Below are positions 9,809 to 17,795 of a stretch of DNA of 64,000 nt, piece after piece. This DNA comes from Campylobacter upsaliensis (GTDB taxonomy: Bacteria; Campylobacterota; Campylobacteria; Campylobacterales; Campylobacteraceae), in NCBI RefSeq assembly GCF_900637395.1, contig NZ_LR134372.1:868001-932000 (forward strand), in the 5' to 3' direction. The translations under genes and the position numbers were made by a program. The notes under the pieces were generated by a model. The model saw nothing but the letters and a program-made list of their open reading frames with translations. It was not told the DNA's origin and searched no databases. Position 1 is the first letter of the stretch; each line of letters opens with the position of its first letter.

Positions 9809-11001
9809 AAAAAATATTTTTATGTCTTATTTTGCTTTTTACTTTCGTGCAAGCAAAAAAGCAAGAGCTTTTAAATTTTATCCCACCTGAAGAAAGCTAT
9901 GTTAATTTAGAAAATAAAAAATGCAATGAAAGCTGCTTATTGGAGCTTTTAGAAGAAAAAATGTATCTTAGTTTTTTGAGTGAATTTGTTGAAAATCAAA
10001 ACCAAATTTTATCCAACATTTACGCAAAGCTCCTAAATTCCATCACGGATTTTGAAAAAAATTTACAAAAAATTGATAATAAAAATACTATTTCCGTAAA
10101 GCTAGCACTCATCATACCTGAAAAAACTATCAAAAATTACTCCAATATCATTATTAATTCAAGCATTGCTTATCTTTTAAAACAAAGAGCTGAAATTAAG
10201 GTTGAAGTTTTTTTAATCGGCACCGAAGAGGAGCAAAAGATCAAAGAAACCTTACGCAAAATCAGCTCTCAAGGCTATAAATTTGCCATTGCTGGATTTA
10301 CCAATAAAGGCGTAAAAGCCTTAGAAGGCTACCAAGGAGATGTAAAAATTTTCATTCCAACCACTCACAAAAGCACTACGCAAATTCATAATGAAAATAT
10401 TTATTTTGGTAGTATAGATTATGATGTGCAAATTAAAAAATTACTCGATAAATCTAACGGCTTTAACGCCATATTAAGTGATGAAAGTGCTCTTTTAAAC
10501 GAGCTAAATTCTAAAATAAAAGCCCAAGATCCTAACGCAATAATCTACAAAATAGGCGATGAAAAGATTGACTTTGCAAGGGTTTTAAGGGGACTAAGAG
10601 GTGCTTCTGTATTTTTTAACACTCCTTTAATTAAAACCGCTCTTTTAAGCTCTCAAATTCGTGTGCATAATATCCGCACTAATGTTTTATTTTCTACCCA
10701 ACTTAATTACAATCCAGCCTTTTTAAGCCTCACACAAGAAGGTGATAGGCGTCAATTTATCATTGCAAATTCTATCGATAAAAACGATGAAGAATTAAAT
10801 TATCTCAACGAAATGTTTGCACAAAATTTAGATTATAATTGGGTCGCTTATGCGACTAGTGTGGGGCTTGATTATTTTTACACAAATTTTTTAAATCCCA
10901 AAAGTGAAAGAATTTTCGAAGAGGAATTAAACAATTCTCAATTTATTTACAAAGTTCGCTTAATGCAAGGTAAGGCTGGAAATTTTGAAGAGTTAGAATA
11001 G
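9805..11001 (+). CDS. Putative periplasmic protein
   Basis: The 398-residue protein starts with a clear signal peptide (MKKIFLCLILLFTFVQA, cleavage after about residue 17). Two early cysteines in KCNESCLLELLEEK follow. The rest alternates helices and strands and somewhat recalls a periplasmic-binding fold (KLALIIPEKTIKNYSNIIINSS and later GFTNKGVKALEGYQGDVKIFIP), but I recognise no defined family. The start overlaps the UDG-like gene by four bases, and its 3' end overlaps the convergent thioesterase gene by nine bases. Confidence 0.75.
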   Translation: MKKIFLCLILLFTFVQAKKQELLNFIPPEESYVNLENKKCNESCLLELLEEKMYLSFLSEFVENQNQILSNIYAKLLNSITDFEKNLQKIDNKNTISVKLALIIPEKTIKNYSNIIINSSIAYLLKQRAEIKVEVFLIGTEEEQKIKETLRKISSQGYKFAIAGFTNKGVKALEGYQGDVKIFIPTTHKSTTQIHNENIYFGSIDYDVQIKKLLDKSNGFNAILSDESALLNELNSKIKAQDPNAIIYKIGDEKIDFARVLRGLRGASVFFNTPLIKTALLSSQIRVHNIRTNVLFSTQLNYNPAFLSLTQEGDRRQFIIANSIDKNDEELNYLNEMFAQNLDYNWVAYATSVGLDYFYTNFLNPKSERIFEEELNNSQFIYKVRLMQGKAGNFEELE

Positions 11002-11367
11002 CTCTTCAAAAAGTCTTTTAAGAGCATCGTCTATCCTTGTGGGCTTTGAGTCTTTCACAAAAGCAAGGGTAAATTCTCCCCTAAATAAAAGCTCCTTTTC
11101 TCTAAAAATCTCCTGTTCTATCACAAGTGAAGCCTTTTTGAAATTTAAAATTTGTGTCTTAACCTCCACAATATCTCCAAGCCTAGCAGATTTTAAAAAG
11201 GCACAATTAGCACGAGTTAATAAAAAATGCCCACTTTTTGCATCGAAAATATCAACATTTTTTTTAAAAAAAAGCTCACTTCTAGCGCGTTCGCAAAATT
11301 TTAAATAATTGCTATGATACACCACTCCCCCAGCATCTGTATCTTCATAATAAATTCGCATTTTCAT
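10993..11367 (-). CDS. Acyl-CoA thioesterase, YbgC/4-hydroxybenzoyl-CoA type
   Basis: A 124-residue single hot-dog domain enzyme that hydrolyses acyl-CoA thioesters in the cytoplasm. The catalytic signature YYEDTDAGGVVYHSNYLKFCERAR (about residues 6-29) is intact, with the aspartate of DAGGVVYHSNY as the expected catalytic residue. The preferred acyl chain cannot be read from the sequence. The gene is transcribed alone, convergent with the periplasmic protein gene. Confidence 0.87.
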   Translation of the reverse strand: MKMRIYYEDTDAGGVVYHSNYLKFCERARSELFFKKNVDIFDAKSGHFLLTRANCAFLKSARLGDIVEVKTQILNFKKASLVIEQEIFREKELLFRGEFTLAFVKDSKPTRIDDALKRLFEELF

Positions 11368-11447
11368 TTTAAAATCCTTAATTATATATTTTAATCATTT
11401 TTTATTATCGTATCTATTTTTTAATTTTTTACTTTATCCTATTTTTG

Positions 11448-11453
11448 TATAAT
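11448..11453 (+). promoter_or_regulatory. Candidate promoter of the sialylation cassette
   Basis: TTTTTGTATAAT gives an extended -10 box ending at 11453, 40 bases before the sialyltransferase ATG. It has the T-rich run and TG typical of Campylobacter vegetative promoters. A ribosome-binding site (AAGAGG, 11481-11486) lies 7 bases before the ATG. No other strong promoter precedes neuB, neuC or neuA, so the four genes are probably one transcript. Confidence 0.6.
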
Positions 11454-11493
11454 AAGCAAATAAGAATTACAACATCATTTAAGAGGTTTTGAT

Positions 11494-12174
11494 ATGAACA
11501 TAAAAAAAGCTATCATCGCTGGTAATGCTCCTAGTTTAAAAAACATAGATTACACTCTTTTGCCGCAAGATTATGATGTTTTTCGTTGTAATCAATTTTA
11601 TCTTGAAGATAAATACTATTTAGGGAAAAAACTTAAGGCTGTATTTTTTAACTCTTGTGTCTTTTTTGAAAATTACTATACTCTTAAAGAATTAATTAAA
11701 AATGAAGAATATACCACCTCTTTGATTTTTTGCTCCTCACATAAGCATCTCGAGGAGAAAGATTTTTTAGAAAATTTTAAGGATTTTTACCCAGATAGCA
11801 CTATGGGGCATGAAATTTTAAGTCGATTGGAAAAGTTTTATGCCTGGACTATTTTTAATGATATTTATGAAAATCGCCGTTTTACAAGTGCGATTTATAT
11901 GTGTGCAATTGCCGTAGCTATGGGTTATAAGGAGCTTTATTTGGCTGGGATTGATTTTTATAACACCGGCTCAACTTATGCTTATACGCAAGGAGAAAAT
12001 CTTACGCGTATTTTTGGCGATTTTAAAAAATATAATGGACATACTCAAGATATAGAATTAGAAGCCTTAGAATTATTAAAAGAGCTTTACGATGTAAAAA
12101 TTTATTGCCTTTGTCCTACTAGTCCTTTAGCCAAATTTGTAACCCCCCCCCCCCCCCTCAATTTCTCATCTTAA
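11494..12174 (+). CDS. cst: GT42 family sialyltransferase, out of frame at a C15 tract
   Basis: The product resembles the Campylobacter CstII/CstIII sialyltransferases, which move sialic acid from CMP-Neu5Ac onto lipooligosaccharide galactose. Matching features are KAIIAGNAPSLKNIDY at the N terminus, VFRCNQFYLEDKYYLGK (about residues 23-39), CAIAVAMGYKELYLAGIDFY, and His183 in NGHTQDIE, which corresponds to the family's catalytic histidine. After residue 216 the frame enters a C15 tract and ends in TPPPPLNFSS at residue 226. With 14 Cs (or 11 or 17) the frame continues into a CstII-like tail for about 292 residues, the family's usual length. In this copy the gene is therefore probably OFF, and the short product lacks about 70 native residues. 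Confidence 0.9.
   Translation: MNIKKAIIAGNAPSLKNIDYTLLPQDYDVFRCNQFYLEDKYYLGKKLKAVFFNSCVFFENYYTLKELIKNEEYTTSLIFCSSHKHLEEKDFLENFKDFYPDSTMGHEILSRLEKFYAWTIFNDIYENRRFTSAIYMCAIAVAMGYKELYLAGIDFYNTGSTYAYTQGENLTRIFGDFKKYNGHTQDIELEALELLKELYDVKIYCLCPTSPLAKFVTPPPPLNFSS
12143..12157 (+). repeat. C15 homopolymer, phase-variation tract
   Basis: Fifteen consecutive Cs lie inside the sialyltransferase gene. It is the only C or G run of this length in the window. Slipped-strand changes at such tracts switch Campylobacter surface genes on and off. Fourteen Cs would join the two halves. Fifteen gives a stop at 12174, and sixteen would also stop shortly after the tract. Confidence 0.95.
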
Positions 12175-12373
12175 TCATTTTACATTAGAAAATAAACCTC
12201 AAAACCACATTAATGATATGCTCTTACCTTCAAAAAGAGCTTATAAAAATGCACGGAAACTTAGAAATTACGATAACTCAAAATTAACGGATAATCTTTA
12301 TTATCGCCTCATCAAAGATCTTATTAAACTTCCTAGCAATATCAAACATCATCTTAAAACAAGGAGATTTTAA
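12158..12373 (+). other. Out-of-frame 3' coding tail of the sialyltransferase
   Basis: From T12158, a frame one base away from the current ORF stays open for 71 codons. It encodes ISHLNHFTLENKPQ..., then MLLPSKRAYKNARKLRNY, and ends LKTRRF. This resembles the C-terminal region of CstII/CstIII (their DILIPSSEAYGKF segment) and would complete a 292-residue enzyme. Its TAA at 12371-12373 shares the final A with the ATG of neuB (TAATG), a stop/start overlap expected of adjacent functional genes. This explains the apparent gap between 12175 and neuB. Confidence 0.88.
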
Positions 12374-13413
12374 TGCAAGAAATAAAAATAGGAAAATTAA
12401 TCGTCTCACAGAATACTTCTCCTTTAGTCGTGCCTGAAATAGGGATTAATCATAATGGTAGCCTAGAATTAGCCAAGCTTATGGTCGATTCTGCTGCAAG
12501 GGCTGGAGCTAAAATCATCAAGCATCAAACGCACATTATAGAAGATGAAATGAGCAAGGAGGCTAAAAAAGTCATACCTGGGAATGCTAAAATTAGCATT
12601 TATGAGATTATGAAAAAATGTGCGCTTAATGAGAAAGATGAAAGAGAGCTTAAAGAATATGTAGAAAAACAAGGACTTGTCTATCTTAGCACTCCTTTTA
12701 GTAGAGCTGGAGCTAATCGCTTAGAAGATATGGGAGTAAGTGCCTATAAAATAGGCTCTGGAGAATGTAATAACACTCCACTCATTAAACATATCGCCTC
12801 CTTTAAAAAACCCATAATATTAAGCACTGGTATGAACGACATTAAAAGCATTACACAAAGTGTAAAAATTTTAAAAGATTTTGAAGTGCCTTTCGTGCTT
12901 TTACACACGACAAATCTTTACCCAACTCCCCCTCATCTTGTAAGACTTCACGCTATGCTAACCTTACAAAAAGAATTTAATGCTCTTGTGGGACTTAGCG
13001 ACCACACGACTAATAATCTTGCTTGTTTAGGAGCTGTAGCACTTGGTGCTTGTATGATAGAAAGACATTTTAGCGATACAATGAATAGACAAGGACCCGA
13101 CATCATCTGCTCTATGGACGAAAATGCCCTAAAAGAACTCATCATACAAAGTGAGCAAATCGCATTAATGAGAGGCTTAAATGCCAAAAAAGAAGCTGCA
13201 AAAGAAGAACAAGTTACTATCGATTTTGCTTTTGCAAGTGTGGTAAGCATTAAGCCTATTAAAAGGGGTGAGATTTTAAGCGAGGAAAATATTTGGGTAA
13301 AAAGACCCTCATTAGGCGGTATCCCTGCTCGTGAGTTTGAAAATATTCTAGGCAAAAAAGCTTTGAGGGATATAGAGTGTGATAGTCAGCTTAGTAAAGA
13401 GGATTTTCAATGA
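12373..13413 (+). CDS. neuB: N-acetylneuraminate synthase
   Basis: NeuB condenses N-acetylmannosamine with phosphoenolpyruvate to make Neu5Ac, the second step of sialic acid synthesis. The 346-residue protein has the TIM-barrel domain with [43 protein letters not shown] and GLSDHTTN. An antifreeze-like SAF domain occupies about residues 285-346 ([21 protein letters not shown]). The sequence is much closer to C. jejuni NeuB1 as I recall it than to legionaminic or pseudaminic synthases. AAGGAG at 12361-12366 is its ribosome-binding site, and its ATG overlaps the stop of the in-frame sialyltransferase tail. It overlaps neuC by four bases. Confidence 0.95.
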   Translation: MQEIKIGKLIVSQNTSPLVVPEIGINHNGSLELAKLMVDSAARAGAKIIKHQTHIIEDEMSKEAKKVIPGNAKISIYEIMKKCALNEKDERELKEYVEKQGLVYLSTPFSRAGANRLEDMGVSAYKIGSGECNNTPLIKHIASFKKPIILSTGMNDIKSITQSVKILKDFEVPFVLLHTTNLYPTPPHLVRLHAMLTLQKEFNALVGLSDHTTNNLACLGAVALGACMIERHFSDTMNRQGPDIICSMDENALKELIIQSEQIALMRGLNAKKEAAKEEQVTIDFAFASVVSIKPIKRGEILSEENIWVKRPSLGGIPAREFENILGKKALRDIECDSQLSKEDFQ

Positions 13414-14531
13414 AAAAAATTGTTTTCATCACAGGCACGAGAGCAGATTTTTCTAAAATCAAATCTTTAATGTTAAAAGTTGAAAAAGCAAATGATTTTG
13501 AACTTTTTATCTTTGCAACAGGTATGCATATGAGTAAAAATTTTGGACTAACTGTGAAAGAGATAGAAAAATGCGGCTTTAAAAATATTTTTAAGTTTAT
13601 CAATCACGACAAATATTTTCAAATGGATAAGGCTTTAAGTGCGACCATAGACGGCTTTTCGCGTTTTATCCACGAGTTAGAACCTGATTTAATAGTCGTT
13701 CACGGCGATAGAATTGAGCCTTTGGCTGCTTGTATGGTGGGAAGTCTTAATAATATCTTGGTAGCACATATTGAAGGAGGTGAGATTTCAGGCACAATTG
13801 ATGATAGTATAAGACACGCCATCTCTAAACTTGCACATATTCATTTAGTTAATGATCAAATGGCTAAAAAACGCCTGATTCAAATGGGAGAAGCCGAAGA
13901 TTCCATTTTTATCATAGGATCTCCCGATTTAGAAATTTTAGCACACAATAAAATTTCACTTGAATTAGCAAAAAACTACTATGATATTCCTTATGAAAAT
14001 TATGCTTTAGTGATGTTTCATCCTGTCACTACGGAATTTCACACTTTAAAAGAGCAAAGCGATTGTTTGGTTGAAGCTCTTAAAAAAAGTCAAAAAAATT
14101 ACATTGTTATTTATCCCAACAATGACTTGGGATTTGAACAAATTCTTCAAAGCTATGAAGATTTAAAGAAATTTAAAAATTTTAAATTTTTTCCCTCTTT
14201 GCGTTTTGAGTATTTTATAACTTTACTGAAAAATGCCGATTTCATCATAGGAAATTCTAGCTGTATCTTAAAGGAAGCAGTGTATTTAAATATCCCAGGC
14301 ATACTTGTAGGCTCAAGGCAAAATGGAAGAAAGGGTCAAGAGAGCGTTAAGTGCGTAGAAACAAAAACGGAAGTAATTTTACAAGCCATACATACACTTC
14401 AAAAGCCAAATAATATAAATAAAAATAAGAAATTAAAAATTTTAGACAGTTCGAAATTATTTTTTAAACACTTGCAAAATGGCGATTTTTTCAAAATCAA
14501 ACAGCAAAAAATTTTCAAGGACTTAAAATGA
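13410..14531 (+). CDS. neuC: UDP-N-acetylglucosamine 2-epimerase (hydrolysing)
   Basis: NeuC converts UDP-GlcNAc to N-acetylmannosamine and UDP, the first step of cytoplasmic sialic acid synthesis. The 373-residue product starts with [15 protein letters not shown]. It contains [35 protein letters not shown], and near the C terminus [12 protein letters not shown] followed by GSRQNGR, all standard for this epimerase family. The match to C. jejuni NeuC1 makes a Neu5Ac pathway likelier than a legionaminate one (LegG). Four-base overlaps join it to neuB and neuA. Confidence 0.94.
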   Translation: MKKIVFITGTRADFSKIKSLMLKVEKANDFELFIFATGMHMSKNFGLTVKEIEKCGFKNIFKFINHDKYFQMDKALSATIDGFSRFIHELEPDLIVVHGDRIEPLAACMVGSLNNILVAHIEGGEISGTIDDSIRHAISKLAHIHLVNDQMAKKRLIQMGEAEDSIFIIGSPDLEILAHNKISLELAKNYYDIPYENYALVMFHPVTTEFHTLKEQSDCLVEALKKSQKNYIVIYPNNDLGFEQILQSYEDLKKFKNFKFFPSLRFEYFITLLKNADFIIGNSSCILKEAVYLNIPGILVGSRQNGRKGQESVKCVETKTEVILQAIHTLQKPNNINKNKKLKILDSSKLFFKHLQNGDFFKIKQQKIFKDLK

Positions 14532-15199
14532 CCTTAGCACTTATCCCAGCTCGTGGTGGCTCAAAAGGTATCAAAAAGAAAAATCTCACCCTACTTCAAG
14601 GCAAACCACTACTCTACTACACCATAAACGCTGCTAAAAATTCTAAGTATATTGACAAAATTGTATTAAGTAGTGATTGTGATGAAATTTTAAACTATGG
14701 TAAAAGTCAAGATATAGAAATTCTAAAGCGTCCTAGAGAATTTGCTCTAGATGATACTACCAGCGATAAAGTTATATTGCATAGTTTGCAATTTTATAAA
14801 GGATATGATAATATCATTTTACTGCAACCCACTTCACCTCTTAGAACAGCATCGCATATCGATGAAGCCTTTGAGTTTTTTGAAAAAGAAAAAACTGACT
14901 CTATCATCAGTGTATGCGAGTGTGATAATAAAATTTTAAAAGCTTTCATCAATGATGAAAAAGGTTATTTAAAAGGAATTTGCAATAATGATTATCCTTT
15001 TATGTCTCGTCAAAAATTACCAAAAACATATATAAGCAATGGTGCGATTTATATTTTAAACATTAAAACATTTTTAACAAATCCCCATTTTTTACAAGAA
15101 AAAACAAAATGCTATCTTATGGACGAAAAATCGAGTATAGATATAGATACTTTAGAGGATTTAAAAAAAGCAGCAACGCTTCTTAAAATCACACAATAG
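14528..15199 (+). CDS. neuA: CMP-N-acetylneuraminate synthetase
   Basis: NeuA activates Neu5Ac with CTP to CMP-Neu5Ac, the donor used by the sialyltransferase at the head of the operon. The 223-residue protein has the nucleotide-binding [15 protein letters not shown] loop (about residues 5-19), [15 protein letters not shown], and the C-terminal [11 protein letters not shown] segment of this family. It is a standalone enzyme, not fused to a GalNAc transferase as in some C. jejuni strains. It is the last gene of the cassette and converges on mutS2. Confidence 0.94.
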   Translation: MTLALIPARGGSKGIKKKNLTLLQGKPLLYYTINAAKNSKYIDKIVLSSDCDEILNYGKSQDIEILKRPREFALDDTTSDKVILHSLQFYKGYDNIILLQPTSPLRTASHIDEAFEFFEKEKTDSIISVCECDNKILKAFINDEKGYLKGICNNDYPFMSRQKLPKTYISNGAIYILNIKTFLTNPHFLQEKTKCYLMDEKSSIDIDTLEDLKKAATLLKITQ

Positions 15200-15253
15200 A
15201 TAAATGTTTTTACTTAATTATAAACTAGGCTCAAAACTCTCCGTTTTTTGTGT

Positions 15254-17449
15254 TTATAATCTTATAAGTTTTGCACCAAAACCACCCTGATTAATCGGTG
15301 CATCGCTAAAATTCTTAACGCTTTTGTGTGATTTTAAAAATTCTTTGACCGCAAAAGCTAATTTACCCGTGCCTATGCCGTGATAGACTAAAACTTCATC
15401 AAGCCCAGCTATAAGGGCGTCTGAAATGAATTTATCTAGCCTTTCTAAAGCCTCATCGCTTCTAAGTCCGTGTAAATCAAGGCTAAGAGCTAAATTTGTA
15501 GGCTTTGTTAAGCTAATTTGCGTTTTTGTTTTAGGTTTGGGGGTGGGGGTGCTTTTTCGCAGTAAATTTAAGCCTATGCGAAGTTTTAAACCCTCGCTTT
15601 CTATCAAGGCATCGTTTTTAGAAATGCCTATAATCACGCCTTTTATTTTTTCATATTTGACCACATCGCCCACGCGAAATTCCTCTTTTTGTGCGCAAGT
15701 GGGTGGAGTGATGGCTCTTTTAAGCTCGTTTGCCCTATTAAGACCTCTTTGCTTTTCTTTAGTGTCGTGGAGTTTGATTGTTTTTTTTGCCTCTTCTATG
15801 GCTTTGTGAAATTCTAAACCAAGTGCATTATATCTAGCTCTAAACTCATTTTCATTTTTCTCTTTTTGTTCTTTTAAATTCTGTAAAATGGAGTCCGCTT
15901 TTTGCTCTTTTTCACTGACTTTAGCTAATTTTTCTCTAAGCTCAAGCTCTAAATTGATATTTTTACCGACTAAATCCTCCAAGCCTTGCTTCTCCTCGCC
16001 ATAATTCTGCCTTGCCTTAGCAACTAAATTTGGCGGAATTTGGTAGCGAAGTGCCGTTTCAAAGGCGTAGGATTTGCCTATCGTGCCTTTTAAAAACTCA
16101 AACTTAGGACGCGCTAAAGCCTCATCATATAAAGCGGCTAAAAGCTCAATCTCACTATTTTTAGATAAAAGCATAGCAAGGCGTTTGTGGTGCGTTGTGA
16201 TGATGATTTTAAGCTTATTTTCTATGAGTTTTTCTATCAAAGCGCTATAAAGACAAGCCGCCTCTTCAAAATCTGTTCCAAGCTCTATTTCATCGACTGC
16301 TAAAAGCAAATTTTTCTTACTAAAAAGCTTAGAAAAGGCTAGCATTCTACCCGCAAAAGTGGAGATGTCATTTTTGGCATTTTGCGGGTCTTCAATGATG
16401 GCTTCAAAGTCCTTAAAAGAGCCGATTTTGCTTTCATCTGCTTTAATGTGCATAGGGAGTAAATATTTAGCTAAAAAAGCCGCACTTAAAATGCTTTTAA
16501 GTAGCATAGATTTTCCACCTGCATTAACACCTGTGATGATTAAAACCTGTTTGCCAAATTCCACACTAATGCTTTTTGGGTTTTTAAGGGCTGGGTGGGC
16601 GAAGTTTTTAAGCCTTATCATAGAACTATTTTCACACAATATAAACTCATAATCTTTCTTTTTTGCAAGTAACACCCTCGCACTATAATGGTCAAACAAA
16701 TCAAAGGCTTGATTGATAAATTTCAAAAATAAAAGATTTTTATGGAGTAAGGTGGAAAAATTTTTAGCATATTCATAATAAATTTCTTCTTTTTTCTCCT
16801 CTAAATCATCAAGCTCACTTTGCAATTTTTCCACGCCAAAAGGCACGACATAAAAGCCTCCGCCACTACTTCTGCCTATAATTTTAGCCTTTAGGGCGTG
16901 ATTAAATCCTCCTCTTACAAGTAAAGCTTCAAAACCGCTAATCAAGTGAATTTGGGTATCGATAAGATAAGGGCTTAAAGCCTTTGTGTGGGCGAGTTTT
17001 TTGAATTCAAGGCTGATATTTTCTTTTTTAAGCTTAATGGTGTGATTGAGATTAAGCAATCTTTCATCAAGGCTTTCTTTTAAAACACCCCTTTCATCAA
17101 AAGCGTTTATAAAATCTAAAAGCTGGGGCAAAAGTTCAATTTTATCAAGCCAAGCTTTTAGTGAACCTTCAAATTTTAAGCTTTTAAGATAAGAAAAATA
17201 ACGCAAGATTTTCACAAATTCAAAAAGCTCGTCAAGATGCAAAATGCCTTGTTTGCTAAGATGTATGAGAGCAAAATCCAAATTTTTCACGCTTAAGGGC
17301 GGCTTAAAGTCAAGCTCACTAAGCTCACGCAAACGCTTAAAGTGCAAATGCGTATCGCCTTCTAAAAAAATCTCCTTTTCTCTTGCAAAAAGTGCCTTAA
17401 ATTCGTCGATATAATCTTTTAAATCAAGCTTAGTTAAAAGCTTATTCAT
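15254..17449 (-). CDS. mutS2: MutS2 ATPase/endonuclease
   Basis: MutS2 binds branched DNA or stalled ribosomes depending on species; it is not the mismatch-repair MutS. The protein has a coiled-coil/clamp region and a P loop ITGVNAGGKSMLLKS near residue 320. The Walker B and switch segments are LLAVDEIELGTDFEEA and THHKRLA. A C-terminal Smr nuclease domain carries LDLHGLRSDEALERLDKF and VYHGIGTGKLA. I chose the ATG at 17449 (MNKLLTKLDL...) because the family begins there. An ATG at 17476 would add nine residues inside the upstream gene. Confidence 0.93.
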   Translation of the reverse strand: MNKLLTKLDLKDYIDEFKALFAREKEIFLEGDTHLHFKRLRELSELDFKPPLSVKNLDFALIHLSKQGILHLDELFEFVKILRYFSYLKSLKFEGSLKAWLDKIELLPQLLDFINAFDERGVLKESLDERLLNLNHTIKLKKENISLEFKKLAHTKALSPYLIDTQIHLISGFEALLVRGGFNHALKAKIIGRSSGGGFYVVPFGVEKLQSELDDLEEKKEEIYYEYAKNFSTLLHKNLLFLKFINQAFDLFDHYSARVLLAKKKDYEFILCENSSMIRLKNFAHPALKNPKSISVEFGKQVLIITGVNAGGKSMLLKSILSAAFLAKYLLPMHIKADESKIGSFKDFEAIIEDPQNAKNDISTFAGRMLAFSKLFSKKNLLLAVDEIELGTDFEEAACLYSALIEKLIENKLKIIITTHHKRLAMLLSKNSEIELLAALYDEALARPKFEFLKGTIGKSYAFETALRYQIPPNLVAKARQNYGEEKQGLEDLVGKNINLELELREKLAKVSEKEQKADSILQNLKEQKEKNENEFRARYNALGLEFHKAIEEAKKTIKLHDTKEKQRGLNRANELKRAITPPTCAQKEEFRVGDVVKYEKIKGVIIGISKNDALIESEGLKLRIGLNLLRKSTPTPKPKTKTQISLTKPTNLALSLDLHGLRSDEALERLDKFISDALIAGLDEVLVYHGIGTGKLAFAVKEFLKSHKSVKNFSDAPINQGGFGAKLIRL

Positions 17450-17786
17450 TGCTAAGCTCACATTTTCTAATGTCAAGCACCACGCCTTTAAATTCTTTAC
17501 TCTTAGCTACAAAGCTTGAAGTGCCAAATTCGTAGTTAAAATGCTCTTTAGAGACATTAAAATCTTTGCATTTTAGGGCTTTTCCCTGATTAAAAGCGTA
17601 AAGTAAATCTTGCTTTTTGTCGCTTAGTTTGAGATTTTTACTTTCAAAAAGCACGGCAAAAATGATGAAAATTGCAAGTAAAGCGATAAAAAATGGCTTC
17701 GTTTTTTTACCTAGTTTTTTTCTCAAAGAAAAAGCGATGAGAGCTAAAATTAAAATGATTAAAATGAAAATAAAAATTTTTGCCAT
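17442..17786 (-). CDS. Small inner-membrane protein
   Basis: The 114-residue protein has two N-terminal membrane segments (about residues 3-20 and 31-47) separated by a short basic loop (RKKLGKKTKP). A mostly polar C-terminal domain follows, probably periplasmic, with two cysteines (KCKDF and RKCEL) that could pair. I recognise no functional family. A related gene precedes mutS2 in C. jejuni as I recall. It overlaps mutS2 by eight bases and lies 9 bases downstream of clpA. Confidence 0.7.
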   Translation of the reverse strand: MAKIFIFILIILILALIAFSLRKKLGKKTKPFFIALLAIFIIFAVLFESKNLKLSDKKQDLLYAFNQGKALKCKDFNVSKEHFNYEFGTSSFVAKSKEFKGVVLDIRKCELSNE

Positions 17787-17795
17787 TTTTATCCT

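Noticed and set aside
15217-15260. Inverted arms ATTATAAAC/GTTTATAAT between neuA and mutS2
   Set aside because: The arms are AT-only apart from one pair, are 26 bases apart, and one overlaps the mutS2 stop. It is too weak to call a terminator.
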